The position numbers and the translations under genes are program-made. A stretch of 54,376 bases of DNA, from the NCBI RefSeq assembly GCF_010993955.1, contig NZ_WIXL01000018.1, positions 1 to 54,376 of the forward strand, written 5' to 3'. The stretch's first letter is position 1. Every line of letters starts with the position of its first letter. This document shows positions 44,557 through 53,085 of the stretch, one piece after another. The notes beneath the pieces were generated by a model. It did not search any database. It had not been told where the DNA came from and worked only from the letters and a program-made list of their open reading frames with translations. The stretch is from Oceanobacillus halotolerans (GTDB lineage: Bacteria; Bacillota; Bacilli; Bacillales; Amphibacillaceae).

Positions 44557-45036
44557 ATGAGTCAAAAACAATTAGATCGAATGGAAGGTATGTTGTCTAC
44601 GTTAATTACAACGGTAGGTTCCATGATGGAAGACCAGACAATAATGAAGGAAAATATCTCAACAATGCAGGAAGAACAAACAGGAATGAAGCAAGATATC
44701 GCGGCAATGAAAGAAGAACAAACAGGAATGAAGCAAGATATTGCGGCAATGAAAGAAGAACAAACAGGAATGAAGCAAGATATTGCGGCAATGAAAGAAG
44801 AACAAACAGGAATGAAGCAAGATATCGCGGCAATGAAAGAAGAACAAATAGGAATGAAGAAAGATATCTCGGCAATGAAAGAAGACATAGTTTCCATAAA
44901 TGCAAGTAATAAAGCCCAGCATGAAGAAATCCTAGAGGCTATCGATTTAGTTAAAATCGATAATGAATTGCTCTGGGAAAAAAGCAATAAACATGAACGA
45001 GAAATAGGTATTCTTAAAAAACTTCATGAGAATTAA
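44557..45036 (+). CDS. Coiled-coil protein with 14-residue tandem repeats
   Basis: 159 residues from ATG 44557 with GGAGGTG upstream. Predicted continuous helix: N-terminal part, then five copies of a 14-residue unit EEQTGMKQDIAAMK (two heptads), and a C-terminal segment ending EIGILKKLHEN. Hydrophobic M/I positions at heptad spacing indicate a parallel coiled coil. No signal peptide, membrane span or catalytic motif. Similar repeat proteins occur in Bacilli and phages as structural or tape-like parts; function here unknown. Confidence 0.75.
   Translation: MSQKQLDRMEGMLSTLITTVGSMMEDQTIMKENISTMQEEQTGMKQDIAAMKEEQTGMKQDIAAMKEEQTGMKQDIAAMKEEQTGMKQDIAAMKEEQIGMKKDISAMKEDIVSINASNKAQHEEILEAIDLVKIDNELLWEKSNKHEREIGILKKLHEN
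44671..44880 (+). repeat. 42-bp in-frame tandem repeat, five units
   Basis: Units at 44671, 44713, 44755, 44797 and 44839, each 42 bp. The first four differ only at a few third positions (for example ATC/ATT); the fifth has extra changes, and a diverged relative precedes the array at 44629. High identity implies recent expansion by slippage or recombination. Confidence 0.9.
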
Positions 45037-45164
45037 TCTACAGCATAATGTATGAAATGGATGGACAACTTCTATTGTAACTCTTCCTAACTTCACTTTT
45101 ACAAAGAACAAATCCCTAGATAAATACTTCGCTATATGCCTTCTAACCTAAGAGGGGTTGTTCA

Positions 45165-45515
45165 AAAAGTCTGGTGAAAATGACGCATCGGTGTTTCTGT
45201 TAGCTTGCTTTTCCGTTACTCATGTATTAAATGCACTAAGGAGCTTCTACTAAAACCGTCCACGTCCTGTGAACAACGTAGAAGTCACCAGATCCTGTGG
45301 AAGTCCGCTACTCAAATCTACGCTTCCTCGAACTTCGACGCACAGGACGTGCTAGTATTGGCGTTGTCACAGGACGTGACGATTTTAGCCAATGAGACGC
45401 ACAGGACGTGTTAGTATTGGCGTTGTCACAGGACGTTAGCGTGAGGCGTTGCAACAGGATGCCTGAGACCTTAGGCGAATCGGTCCTTTTAATCCTCCTT
45501 TTTGAACACGCACTA
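45165..45515. repeat. Largest covarying-hairpin repeat block, minus orientation
   Basis: 45330-45515 is the inverse complement of the 24942-25112 copy and extends it by another unit. The left part (45240-45330) is a diverged unit whose outer stem is CTTCTAC (45244-45250) with GTAGAAG (45278-45284), different in sequence but still fully paired. Hairpin GCAC-AGGAC-GTGC at 45340-45352. Frames crossing the block are not genes. 45037-45164 and 45516-45627 show nothing else. Confidence 0.85.
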
Positions 45516-45627
45516 AGAGAAAAGCCATACTAGATCTATACTAAATACATTACCTTGTAAATAATCATTCTATTAAATTAAAGTTGTCTTTTAATAGGAT
45601 CAAAATCAAATAGTTTCCCCTCATAGA

Positions 45628-46134
45628 TTAACTCAAGACGTTCGTTCTTCCGAAAAAAAAATCATCTGGTGTAACCATTACTGGAAGTTTATCCCAAAGT
45701 TTTATACCTGAACGATGAAGGATTTCGGCAACAAATTGGGAACAAAAAAAGGAGTTACTAAATTCGATTGGTTCTTTTAAGGAAACTCCAATGACTCCTA
45801 GGATATTATATAGATACTTATTATCATTTTTAATAAATACATTCAGAATTCGTTTCATTTTCTCCATTTCACGCTCTGTCACTTCTAGTTTATAAATAAC
45901 GCATGTCGTGTCTTTATAATGACTATAGGTACCTGTTAAAACATCCTCTTTAACAAACCCGCCGTGTATGGGATTTTTTGGATTTTTTCGTCCAAAACTG
46001 TATAGTTCTTTCAGTTCAGGATCAAACGAAAGGGAGACATGGTTGTAAGGTGCCTTTGTGTATTTTTTAATTAAATTCGTAAATAAGGTACCTGTATCAG
46101 AAAGCATAATATATACATAATGATCACCACTCAT
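45628..46134 (-). CDS. Papain-like NlpC/P60-superfamily (YiiX/DUF830-type) protein
   Basis: 168 residues from ATG 46134 with GGGGG eight bases upstream; 36 further open codons have no site and overlap the next gene's start. HVSLSFD supplies a conserved histidine and FFCSQFVAEIL a conserved cysteine, in the permuted order (His before Cys) of the YiiX/DUF830 papain-like group. Members are suspected amidases or lipid-acting enzymes. No signal peptide. Divergent from the CdsA-like gene. Confidence 0.7.
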   Translation of the reverse strand: MSGDHYVYIMLSDTGTLFTNLIKKYTKAPYNHVSLSFDPELKELYSFGRKNPKNPIHGGFVKEDVLTGTYSHYKDTTCVIYKLEVTEREMEKMKRILNVFIKNDNKYLYNILGVIGVSLKEPIEFSNSFFCSQFVAEILHRSGIKLWDKLPVMVTPDDFFFGRTNVLS

Positions 46135-46233
46135 CAGGCATTCCCCCATTTTAAAATCGTTTCCCATCTTTCCATTATAAACGATATCTTGTAAAATGAA
46201 TGCAGCTTTTATAAAAAAGATTGGGTGTGCGTG

Positions 46234-47148
46234 ATGGTTCAAACAGTCTGGACATTATTTAGTATCTTTTTAACCCTTCTAGTGGCAACAATTCTATTCT
46301 ATGTTGCCAAAAAGAAACAACCAACGAAGGATTTCTCCGGAATTCAGCTTCGTGTAAAAACGTGGTGGGGGATGTTTGTTGTTTTTTGTTTTGCTACATT
46401 ATTTACGCCAGTCGTATCACTACTTACAATCATGGTCCTGTGTTTCTTTGCTTTAAGAGAGTATTTTTCCATGATGAAGTCGAGAAAATCGGATAGACGC
46501 TTATTTCTTTGGGCATATCTCATGATTCCATTTCAATTTTACTGGATTTACATTGGTTGGTATGGAATGTTTATTGTCTTTATTCCGATTTATGTTTTTT
46601 TATTTTTACCATTACCAAGAACAATTGGAAAAGGAACAGTAGGATTTCTTCGGTCTGTTAGTTTTACGCAATGGGGATTAATGTTGATGGTGTTTGGACT
46701 TAGTCACCTAGCCTATTATCAATTTGCATCTCCAGCATTTGGTGCAAATTTAGTATTATTTTTAATTATTTTGACACAGTTAAATGATGTCATTCAATAC
46801 CTTGTCTCGATTTATATTGGAAAAAGAAAGGTCATCCCATCTGCTAACCCGACCATTACTTGGGAAGGCTTTATAGGAGCATTAGTGGTGACAACGTGTG
46901 TTTCTTACATTCTATATCCTTATCTTACACCCTTTGGAATTACATTCGGTATTTTATCTGGTGTGATTATTAGTGTCGCGGGGTACTTTGGGAGTATAAC
47001 GATCTCGGTTCTCAAGCGAGATTTATTGATTGGGAATAGTGAAAAGCCAATAACTATGGAAGGTCGCTATTTAACAAGGGTTGATAGTCTGACCTATACA
47101 TCACCCATTTTTTTCCACATCATTCGCTACTTCTTTGATTTTATGTAG
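46234..47148 (+). CDS. CdsA-like CTP transferase membrane protein
   Basis: 304 residues from ATG 46234, about eight membrane segments. The C-terminal region YFGSITISVLKRDLLIGNSEKPI and GRYLTRVDSLTYTSP parallels the phosphatidate cytidylyltransferase signature SxxKRxxxxKD...HGGxxDRxD, but lysine and the HGG-D-R part are replaced, so it is a divergent member (like YnbB-type proteins). It may act on a different lipid phosphate. Weak ribosome site; a GTG three codons earlier is possible. The end is overlapped by a short dispersed repeat. Confidence 0.75.
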   Translation: MVQTVWTLFSIFLTLLVATILFYVAKKKQPTKDFSGIQLRVKTWWGMFVVFCFATLFTPVVSLLTIMVLCFFALREYFSMMKSRKSDRRLFLWAYLMIPFQFYWIYIGWYGMFIVFIPIYVFLFLPLPRTIGKGTVGFLRSVSFTQWGLMLMVFGLSHLAYYQFASPAFGANLVLFLIILTQLNDVIQYLVSIYIGKRKVIPSANPTITWEGFIGALVVTTCVSYILYPYLTPFGITFGILSGVIISVAGYFGSITISVLKRDLLIGNSEKPITMEGRYLTRVDSLTYTSPIFFHIIRYFFDFM

Positions 47149-47180
47149 TGCCTGTCACTCCCCGAATTTTGTCGAATGTC
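47148..47180. repeat. Third copy of the GTGCCTGTCAC...TTTTGTCGAA repeat
   Basis: GTGCCTGTCAC followed by CCGAATTTTGTCGAATG; the box TTTTGTCGAA is at 47167-47176. It begins on the last base of the CdsA-like stop codon. Confidence 0.65.
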
Positions 47181-47261
47181 AAAGGCTAAATCTGTGACCA
47201 TTCTATAATCGTAAGTTATAATAGGTGTTTGTTTAGGGAATTATCGCAGGAGATGACATAA

Positions 47262-48215
47262 ATGGATCGTCTATTACAGAAAAAATGGGTGGTTGTCTCA
47301 ATCGCTGTTTTTTGTGCAATATTGTGGGGGAGTGCATTCCCAGTTTTAAAAATAAGTTATGAAGAACTACAAATGGCACCAAATGATACAATAGCCAAAG
47401 TTGTATTTGCGGGTTGGCGTTTTTTAATGGCTGGACTTATTTTGTTAATTGGTGTGTTTTTCGTTAATCGGAAACATCTTGTCGTAACGTCACGTCAGTT
47501 TTTGTTTTTAGTGTTATTCGGGATCATTCAAACCTCTTTACAATATTATTTTTTCTATAATGGGTTAGGAAAAGTATCTGGCATGCAAGGAGCTATTCTT
47601 GTATCAAGTGGAACCTTTTTCACGGTTATATTAGCACACTTTTTCTATTGGAATGATCGCTTGAATTGGAAAAAAACAATAGGATTAGTTGCCGGTTTCG
47701 CTGGCGTTATTGTGGCAAATTGGGGTCAAGAGCTCCAGCTTAGCTTCCAATTAACAGGTGAAGGTTACATGATACTCGCTGCACTGACTGGTGCAATTGG
47801 TACCATTATGGCAAAGGAACTTGCAGTTGGGATTCACCCATTCGCATTAACAGGCTGGCAGCTTTCAATTGGTGCTGGGATTTTGTTGTTGATCGGTGTT
47901 CCGAGAATGAGTGAGGATGCGATTGTTTTCACCCCATTTGGTTGGGTTCTGCTCGTTTATTCTGCTGTTCTTTCTGCATCCGCTTTTGCACTTTGGTACT
48001 CTATTCTGAAATTCCATAAAGCAGGGGCAATTAGCATGTTTAAATTTATTACCCCAGTTTCTGGGGCTGTCTTATCTGCCATGTTTGTACAAGGAGAAAA
48101 GCTAAATATCTATATAATCAGCGCGTTAACACTTGTTGCATTAGGAATCATTGCTGTCAATTATAAAGGTCAAGGACAACAGTCAACTATTTCAAAAGTT
48201 AATAAAACGGTTTAA
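47262..48215 (+). CDS. DMT-superfamily (EamA) transporter
   Basis: 317 residues with ten membrane segments in two EamA repeats: AILWGSAFPVLKISY at the start of repeat 1, and GAIGTIMAKELAVGIHPFALTGWQL / SAVLSASAFALWYSILKFHKAGAISMFKFITPV in repeat 2. EamA proteins export amino acids or other metabolites; substrate not predictable. GCAGGAGATG upstream of ATG. Confidence 0.88.
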   Translation: MDRLLQKKWVVVSIAVFCAILWGSAFPVLKISYEELQMAPNDTIAKVVFAGWRFLMAGLILLIGVFFVNRKHLVVTSRQFLFLVLFGIIQTSLQYYFFYNGLGKVSGMQGAILVSSGTFFTVILAHFFYWNDRLNWKKTIGLVAGFAGVIVANWGQELQLSFQLTGEGYMILAALTGAIGTIMAKELAVGIHPFALTGWQLSIGAGILLLIGVPRMSEDAIVFTPFGWVLLVYSAVLSASAFALWYSILKFHKAGAISMFKFITPVSGAVLSAMFVQGEKLNIYIISALTLVALGIIAVNYKGQGQQSTISKVNKTV

Positions 48216-48230
48216 AGTGAGGAGGCTTTC

Positions 48231-48377
48231 ATGGAACATCGACTCTTTAATGGGGTGGTTAGTATGGGACGTGAAGGCATTTATGGTACCAATAGCCTTT
48301 TAGAACAAAGCTGCATAATAAATAACCACGTGTTAAACATAAATAGTAAAACGAAAGCTAAAAAGGAGATACCATGA
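48231..48377 (+). CDS. 48-codon ORF overlapping and preceding selO
   Basis: ATG at 48231 has a very strong GAGGAGG six bases upstream. It encodes [20 protein letters not shown] and 28 more residues and ends in TGA overlapping the selO ATG (ATGA). The selO ribosome site AAAAAGGAG lies within its last codons. Composition is unremarkable and no family is recognised. It may be a translated leader that couples initiation at selO. Confidence 0.45.
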   Translation: MEHRLFNGVVSMGREGIYGTNSLLEQSCIINNHVLNINSKTKAKKEIP

Positions 48378-49846
48378 CACAGAAAAATAGTAATGAAATC
48401 GGATGGAGCTTTAATAACAGTTATGTTCGTCTGCCGGAATTATTTTATACAAGACAAAACCCGACTCCAGTAAAATCACCAAAGTTGCGTATTGTAAATG
48501 AACAACTGGGAAAAGCTTTAGGCTTAAATGTTCAGTTACTAAAAAGCGACGATATTACCAACGTATTTGCAGGCAATGAAATTCCTAATGGTGCTACGCC
48601 TCTTGCACAAGCATATGCAGGACATCAATTTGGCCATTTTACAATGTTAGGTGATGGCAGAGCGATCCTTCTTGGAGAACAAATTACTCCATCAGATAAA
48701 CGGTTTGATATTCAGCTTAAAGGCTCGGGTAGAACGCCATATTCCCGTGGTGGTGATGGTCGTGCAACACTTGGACCAATGCTGCGAGAATACATTATTT
48801 CAGAAGCGATGCATGCACTTGGAATTCCTACCACCCGCAGTTTAGCAGTCGTGACAACTGGTGAGTCGGTACAACGGGAAACCGAACTGCCTGGTGCTAT
48901 TCTAACGCGGGTTGCTGCCAGTCATTTACGAGTTGGAACTTATCAATATGTTGCAAATTGGGGTACAAATGAGGAGCTTCAAGTTTTAGCTGATTATGCT
49001 TTAAACCGTCATTTTCCAGAATTGGAAACAGATGAGAACCCATATCTTTCCCTACTTAAGGGGGTTATAAAGCGTCAGGCTAAGCTAATCGCCAAATGGC
49101 AACTGGTAGGTTTTATTCATGGTGTAATGAATACCGACAACATGACGATAAGTGGAGAAACGATTGATTATGGTCCGTGTGCCTTTATGGATGAATATGA
49201 CCCAGCCACGGTATTTAGTTCGATTGATAGACAAGGACGTTATGCCTATAGCAATCAACCTGGTATAGGTTTGTGGAACTTAGCACGATTTGCTGAAACC
49301 TTATTGCCACTGCTTCATGAAGATCAGGATAGGGCGATCAAGCTTGCTGAAGATTCACTTTCAAATTTTAAGGAGTTGTATCACAGTAGCTGGCTTACGG
49401 GAATGAGAGGAAAACTTGGAATTTTTAACGAAGAGGAGCAGGATGAACCACTTGTTGAAGACCTTCTTCGTTTGATGGAAAAATACCGTGCAGACTATAC
49501 GAATACATTCCGAGCCTTAACATTTGATAACCTTGAAAATGCGGATTTGTTTGCCAGTCCTGAGTTTAAAGAGTGGCAGGAGCGTTGGCAACGAAGACTA
49601 GATAGACAAAAGGAATCGAAAGCTCGTGCACATGAATTGATGCGAAACAATAATCCAGCACTAATTCCGCGAAACCATCGAGTGGAAGAGGCGATTGAAG
49701 CGGCTGTGGATCAGGGGGATTACAGTGTGATGGATGAGCTGTTAGATGCACTTGCAAAGCCATATGCACATACCCCCGGACAGGATAAATATACAACACC
49801 ACCGCCACCGTCTGCTCAGCCTTATCGAACGTATTGTGGTACATGA
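48374..49846 (+). CDS. selO: Protein adenylyltransferase SelO (YdiU)
   Basis: 490 residues of the pseudokinase-fold SelO family: [71 protein letters not shown] and [13 protein letters not shown]. SelO binds ATP in flipped orientation and transfers AMP to serine, threonine or tyrosine of target proteins, linked to redox stress. It ends in YRTYCGT, the bacterial cysteine counterpart of the selenocysteine near the human C-terminus. AAGGAG upstream; strong terminator after it. Confidence 0.93.
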   Translation: MTQKNSNEIGWSFNNSYVRLPELFYTRQNPTPVKSPKLRIVNEQLGKALGLNVQLLKSDDITNVFAGNEIPNGATPLAQAYAGHQFGHFTMLGDGRAILLGEQITPSDKRFDIQLKGSGRTPYSRGGDGRATLGPMLREYIISEAMHALGIPTTRSLAVVTTGESVQRETELPGAILTRVAASHLRVGTYQYVANWGTNEELQVLADYALNRHFPELETDENPYLSLLKGVIKRQAKLIAKWQLVGFIHGVMNTDNMTISGETIDYGPCAFMDEYDPATVFSSIDRQGRYAYSNQPGIGLWNLARFAETLLPLLHEDQDRAIKLAEDSLSNFKELYHSSWLTGMRGKLGIFNEEEQDEPLVEDLLRLMEKYRADYTNTFRALTFDNLENADLFASPEFKEWQERWQRRLDRQKESKARAHELMRNNNPALIPRNHRVEEAIEAAVDQGDYSVMDELLDALAKPYAHTPGQDKYTTPPPPSAQPYRTYCGT

Positions 49847-49906
49847 CAGTTGGGGATATGCGTGATGTGTGGGGAGACGATGGTCTAGATAAAATGAGGA
49901 GTTGAC

Positions 49907-49947
49907 ATAGCATATTCAATCGCAATGATTGGTATGCTATTTTTTTA
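49907..49947 (+). terminator. Terminator of selO
   Basis: Outer stem ATAGCATA/TATGCTAT and inner CAATC/GATTG, followed by seven T. Confidence 0.88.
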
Positions 49948-49969
49948 TATGTTGTCTTCTTACAGTGTC

Positions 49970-50072
49970 ACGGTTGATAACATCGAAAAATGGGAGGGAA
50001 TCGACCGATAGCGAGGCTGTAACGGTAGATAGCATCAAATAATGAGAGAGAATCCACCGATAGCCAAACTGT
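49970..50072. repeat. Degenerate 51-bp tandem duplication
   Basis: Units 49970-50020 and 50021-50072 share ACGGT-GATA-CATC, GAG-GAATC and ACCGATAGC in the same order. The rest of the gap to 50234 shows no gene. Confidence 0.6.
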
Positions 50073-50234
50073 CATTTTATGAGATGGTTCTTATATGCAA
50101 AAAACGCTTGATAGAAAATAATACTATTCAAATCTTTGTTTCCAACGTATTTCTTTCACCGTTACGTTTCCCTCCTTTTTAAATTCAAGAATTAGTATAG
50201 TAGTAGTTTCTATTACACTAATAAATGCTAAAAA

Positions 50235-51470
50235 TCAACGATACCACTTCTCCACTTTTTCATCAGATGGCAACATAAAGGTTAACAGTCCAAGTAATGG
50301 TAAAAAGGCAGTAATCATCATGGTTGGGCTTAATCCAATCAGGTCAATCAAGGATCCTAGGGCAACTGAACCGATTGCACCCATGCCAAATGCTAATCCA
50401 ACTATCAGTCCTGCCATCGTCCCGATTTTCCCTGGGATTAAATCTTGCGCATAAACGACCGTAACCGAAAAACTAGATAATACAATAACACCGAGTAAAG
50501 CAAGTAAAATAATTGCTAAAAATGGTCCTGCAAATGGGAGAAGCAATGCTAATGGTGCAGCAGCTAATAAGGAAAACAAAATAATATTCCTTTTTCCAAA
50601 ACGGTCTGCAAAAGGTCCACCCAAGAACGTACCAACTGCTCCCGCTAATAGAAAGGTAAATGTATAACCTTGAGATTGTGCAATCGTTAGTTCGTATTCG
50701 TCAATTGCGTAAAAGGCATAGAAGTTTGAAATGACACTCGTATACCATGATCTAGCAAACACAATGAAGACCAGGACAATGAGTGCTCCTCTTATTGCAT
50801 GGGAGAGTTTTTTATTCTTCGTTGTCGTATTTTCCTTTGTTTTTGTTTTCCCAGGATTCCGTACTTGTGATGTGTACCATTTTGCTATATAGATGAGAAA
50901 GATGACTGCCAATCCAGCAATCAACGTAAACCAAATTGCGCCAAACTGACCTAATGGCACTAAGACGAGTGCTGTTATAACTGGTGCAAGTGCTGTACCA
51001 GAATTTCCGCCAACTTGATAAATGGATTGTGCTAATCCTCTGCGATTCCCTGCAGCAAGATATGCTACTCTGGAACCCTCAGGATGGAAAATAGCAGAGC
51101 CAAGTCCAATGAATAAAACACTAATTAAAATCGTCCAGAAATTTGGTGCAAACGCAAGTGCAAACATTCCAACCATACTAGCTGTCAACCCTAATGGTAG
51201 CGCAAATGGTATGGGACGCTTATCTGCATATAAACCAATTACAGGTTGCATCACAGAGGACACCATATTTAATGTAAATGCGATTAAACCAAGTTGTGTA
51301 AAGGTTAGTCCGAGTGAGTTTTCCAGAATTGGAAACATAGCGGGAACAACCGCCTGCAATGTATCGTTTAATAGGTGACACGTCCCAATGATGAATAAGA
51401 TGGGATAGATTGGTTGCTGGTTTGCTTGATAAGATTGTTGATTTTTACGCTTTGCCATTGAATTCCCCAT
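50235..51470 (-). CDS. MFS exporter of the fosmidomycin-resistance (Fsr) type
   Basis: 411 residues, 12 membrane segments. HLLNDTLQAVVPAMFPILENSLGLTFTQLGLIAF, SSVMQPVIGLYADKR and GLGSAIFHPEGSRVAYLAAG are characteristic of the Fsr/YfnC-like MFS branch. Likely a drug/proton antiporter. Two possible starts (first ATG with GAGGG five bases away; fifth codon ATG with GGGG six bases away). Followed toward the right by the CAP-domain gene on the same strand, 44 bp apart, so possibly co-transcribed. Confidence 0.88.
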   Translation of the reverse strand: MGNSMAKRKNQQSYQANQQPIYPILFIIGTCHLLNDTLQAVVPAMFPILENSLGLTFTQLGLIAFTLNMVSSVMQPVIGLYADKRPIPFALPLGLTASMVGMFALAFAPNFWTILISVLFIGLGSAIFHPEGSRVAYLAAGNRRGLAQSIYQVGGNSGTALAPVITALVLVPLGQFGAIWFTLIAGLAVIFLIYIAKWYTSQVRNPGKTKTKENTTTKNKKLSHAIRGALIVLVFIVFARSWYTSVISNFYAFYAIDEYELTIAQSQGYTFTFLLAGAVGTFLGGPFADRFGKRNIILFSLLAAAPLALLLPFAGPFLAIILLALLGVIVLSSFSVTVVYAQDLIPGKIGTMAGLIVGLAFGMGAIGSVALGSLIDLIGLSPTMMITAFLPLLGLLTFMLPSDEKVEKWYR

Positions 51471-51514
51471 TATTTCCCTCTTTTACTCTTTTTTCAATAA
51501 TATGAAAGACCTTT

Positions 51515-52645
51515 TTATCTTGTTATATAATTTTCTGTAAAGTAAGGTTGATCATCTGTACCAAAACCGACCCCAACCGCAAGTGATGTAAATTCTTCTT
51601 TTAATTTATTTTCCCGATGGCCGTATGAGTTCATGAGCCCTTCATGAGCAAAGATACTACTAGTTTGACCTGCTGCAAGATTTTCTCCTGCCATGCGATA
51701 CTCAATGTTATCTTCTGTCATTCGGTCAAAAGGGGATTGTCCTTCCAGGTTGTTATGGCTAAAATAATTGTTCTCTGCCATATCCTTACTATGATCTTGG
51801 GCTGTTGTTCTGACTGCTTCATCCCACGTTAAGGTTGGAATCCCGTATTTTGCTCTGGCGGCATTGGTAAGATCAAATAATTGATATTCAAATCCTTCTT
51901 TTAATAAATCACTTGGTTTCCCATAAAATTTTTCCTTTTGATTTTCTAGGTCTTCATGAATGATCTGTATGGCGGAGACCAAATGGTTATCATGCTTATC
52001 ATAAAAAATGGTTACATAATTTTGATCAATTTGGAAGGTGTGATAATCACCAGTGTTTTCAACTTGATAGTTTACAAATCCTTTACGTATACTTCTGAGT
52101 GGCTCATCAAATGTTGTTAAGACGGTTTCCTTAGAACTATCAAGTGTAATTCCTTGTGTTGAGGTTATTAAATCTTGATTGGTATATAGTCCAACAACTT
52201 GATCATGATCATCATAAGAAGCCATAAAAAAGTTTTGGTAATTTTCATGGTAGGTAACCCAATCGACTCCATATTCATTTAAGGATGAGCGTTGTGGGGG
52301 GCCTACTTGCTCCTCAACCTGTGAACGACTATCCCCAATTTCAACATTATGGATGGAAAAGGTTTGTTCTGAAGGTGTATCTAACTCAGGTTTTTCGATA
52401 TTAGGTTCGTCGGAAGGTTTATTATCTTGCTCATTGTCGGTTAACTGATTATATAATAAATGGATCTCCTGCTTTACTGTATCCATGATGCTCGATACTT
52501 TAGGGTTTTGTGTGAAATTGTGGAAATCAGATTGTACATCTGATATAACACCTTGAACTCCAGATTGCTGGTAAGTCTCCCCATAAAAATGCCAAAGCGT
52601 ACCTGCTATTAGTAATAAAAAGATTAGTTTTCGTAATTTAGACAA
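51515..52645 (-). CDS. CAP-domain (SCP/PR1) protein, YlbC-like, membrane-anchored or secreted
   Basis: 376 residues from a TTG start with AGGAG eight bases upstream. N-terminal hydrophobic helix (about 5-20, uncleaved anchor or signal), a helical linker, a CAP-associated N-terminal domain (about 105-240, VEIGDSRSQVEEQVGPPQRS...) and a C-terminal CAP domain (about 250-375; LTNAARAKYGIPTLTWDEAV, HSKDMAENNYFSHNN, AGENLAAG, MNSYGHRENKL). Same architecture as B. subtilis YlbC. Function of bacterial CAP proteins is poorly known. Confidence 0.88.
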   Translation of the reverse strand: MSKLRKLIFLLLIAGTLWHFYGETYQQSGVQGVISDVQSDFHNFTQNPKVSSIMDTVKQEIHLLYNQLTDNEQDNKPSDEPNIEKPELDTPSEQTFSIHNVEIGDSRSQVEEQVGPPQRSSLNEYGVDWVTYHENYQNFFMASYDDHDQVVGLYTNQDLITSTQGITLDSSKETVLTTFDEPLRSIRKGFVNYQVENTGDYHTFQIDQNYVTIFYDKHDNHLVSAIQIIHEDLENQKEKFYGKPSDLLKEGFEYQLFDLTNAARAKYGIPTLTWDEAVRTTAQDHSKDMAENNYFSHNNLEGQSPFDRMTEDNIEYRMAGENLAAGQTSSIFAHEGLMNSYGHRENKLKEEFTSLAVGVGFGTDDQPYFTENYITR

Positions 52646-53085
52646 ACCGAACACTCCTGTCACGTACCAAAAATCCTATTGTTCCATTATTACCATTGAT
52701 TGATTCCATTATAATAGAAGAATCGGAAAAAGCCACCCTTATAATCTAGAAAAATGCTTATCACGTATTAGCTGGCAGGCTGACTAAGAACGCCGCGTCA
52801 ATCACAACGTCAGCACTAGCACGTCCTGTGGTCTCATTAGCTAAAACCGTCACGTCAATGGCAACGCCAGTACTAGTACGTCCTGTACGTCTCACTGGCT
52901 AAACCCGTCACGTCCTGTGACAACGCCAGTACTAGTACGTCCTGTACGTCGAAAACCCCTACCGAATGAGCTAGGTTTTATAGTTTAAAAATAATCATAT
53001 ACATTTTTTTGTACAGCTAATTGTGTATGATAAATAAATGTGAGGAAGAAGTTAGAACAACTAGGATAAAGGGAGGGATTTTTAG
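52646..53085. repeat. Gap with tandem covarying-hairpin repeats (52790-52955), plus orientation
   Basis: Three units with a period of about 59 bp. GCCAGT (52866-52871) pairs with ACTGGC (52894-52899) around GTAC-GTCCT-GTAC (52876-52888); the last unit repeats GTAC-GTCCT-GTAC at 52935-52947 and ends CGTCGAAAA. The remainder contains the lipoprotein promoter region near 52990-53060 but no further gene. Confidence 0.85.

Noticed and set aside
44671-44880. CRISPR array
   Set aside because: Regular 42-bp period but no unique spacers; it is an in-frame coding repeat.
44562-44987. 141-codon antisense ORF to the coiled-coil gene
   Set aside because: Open only because the 42-bp repeat lacks stops on the reverse strand; no ribosome site.
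45205-45414. 69-codon plus ORF
   Set aside because: Entirely inside the covarying hairpin repeat block.
52790-52955. CRISPR-like regular spacing of GTCCT hairpins
   Set aside because: Sequences between hairpins are also conserved, so there are no spacers; no cas genes.
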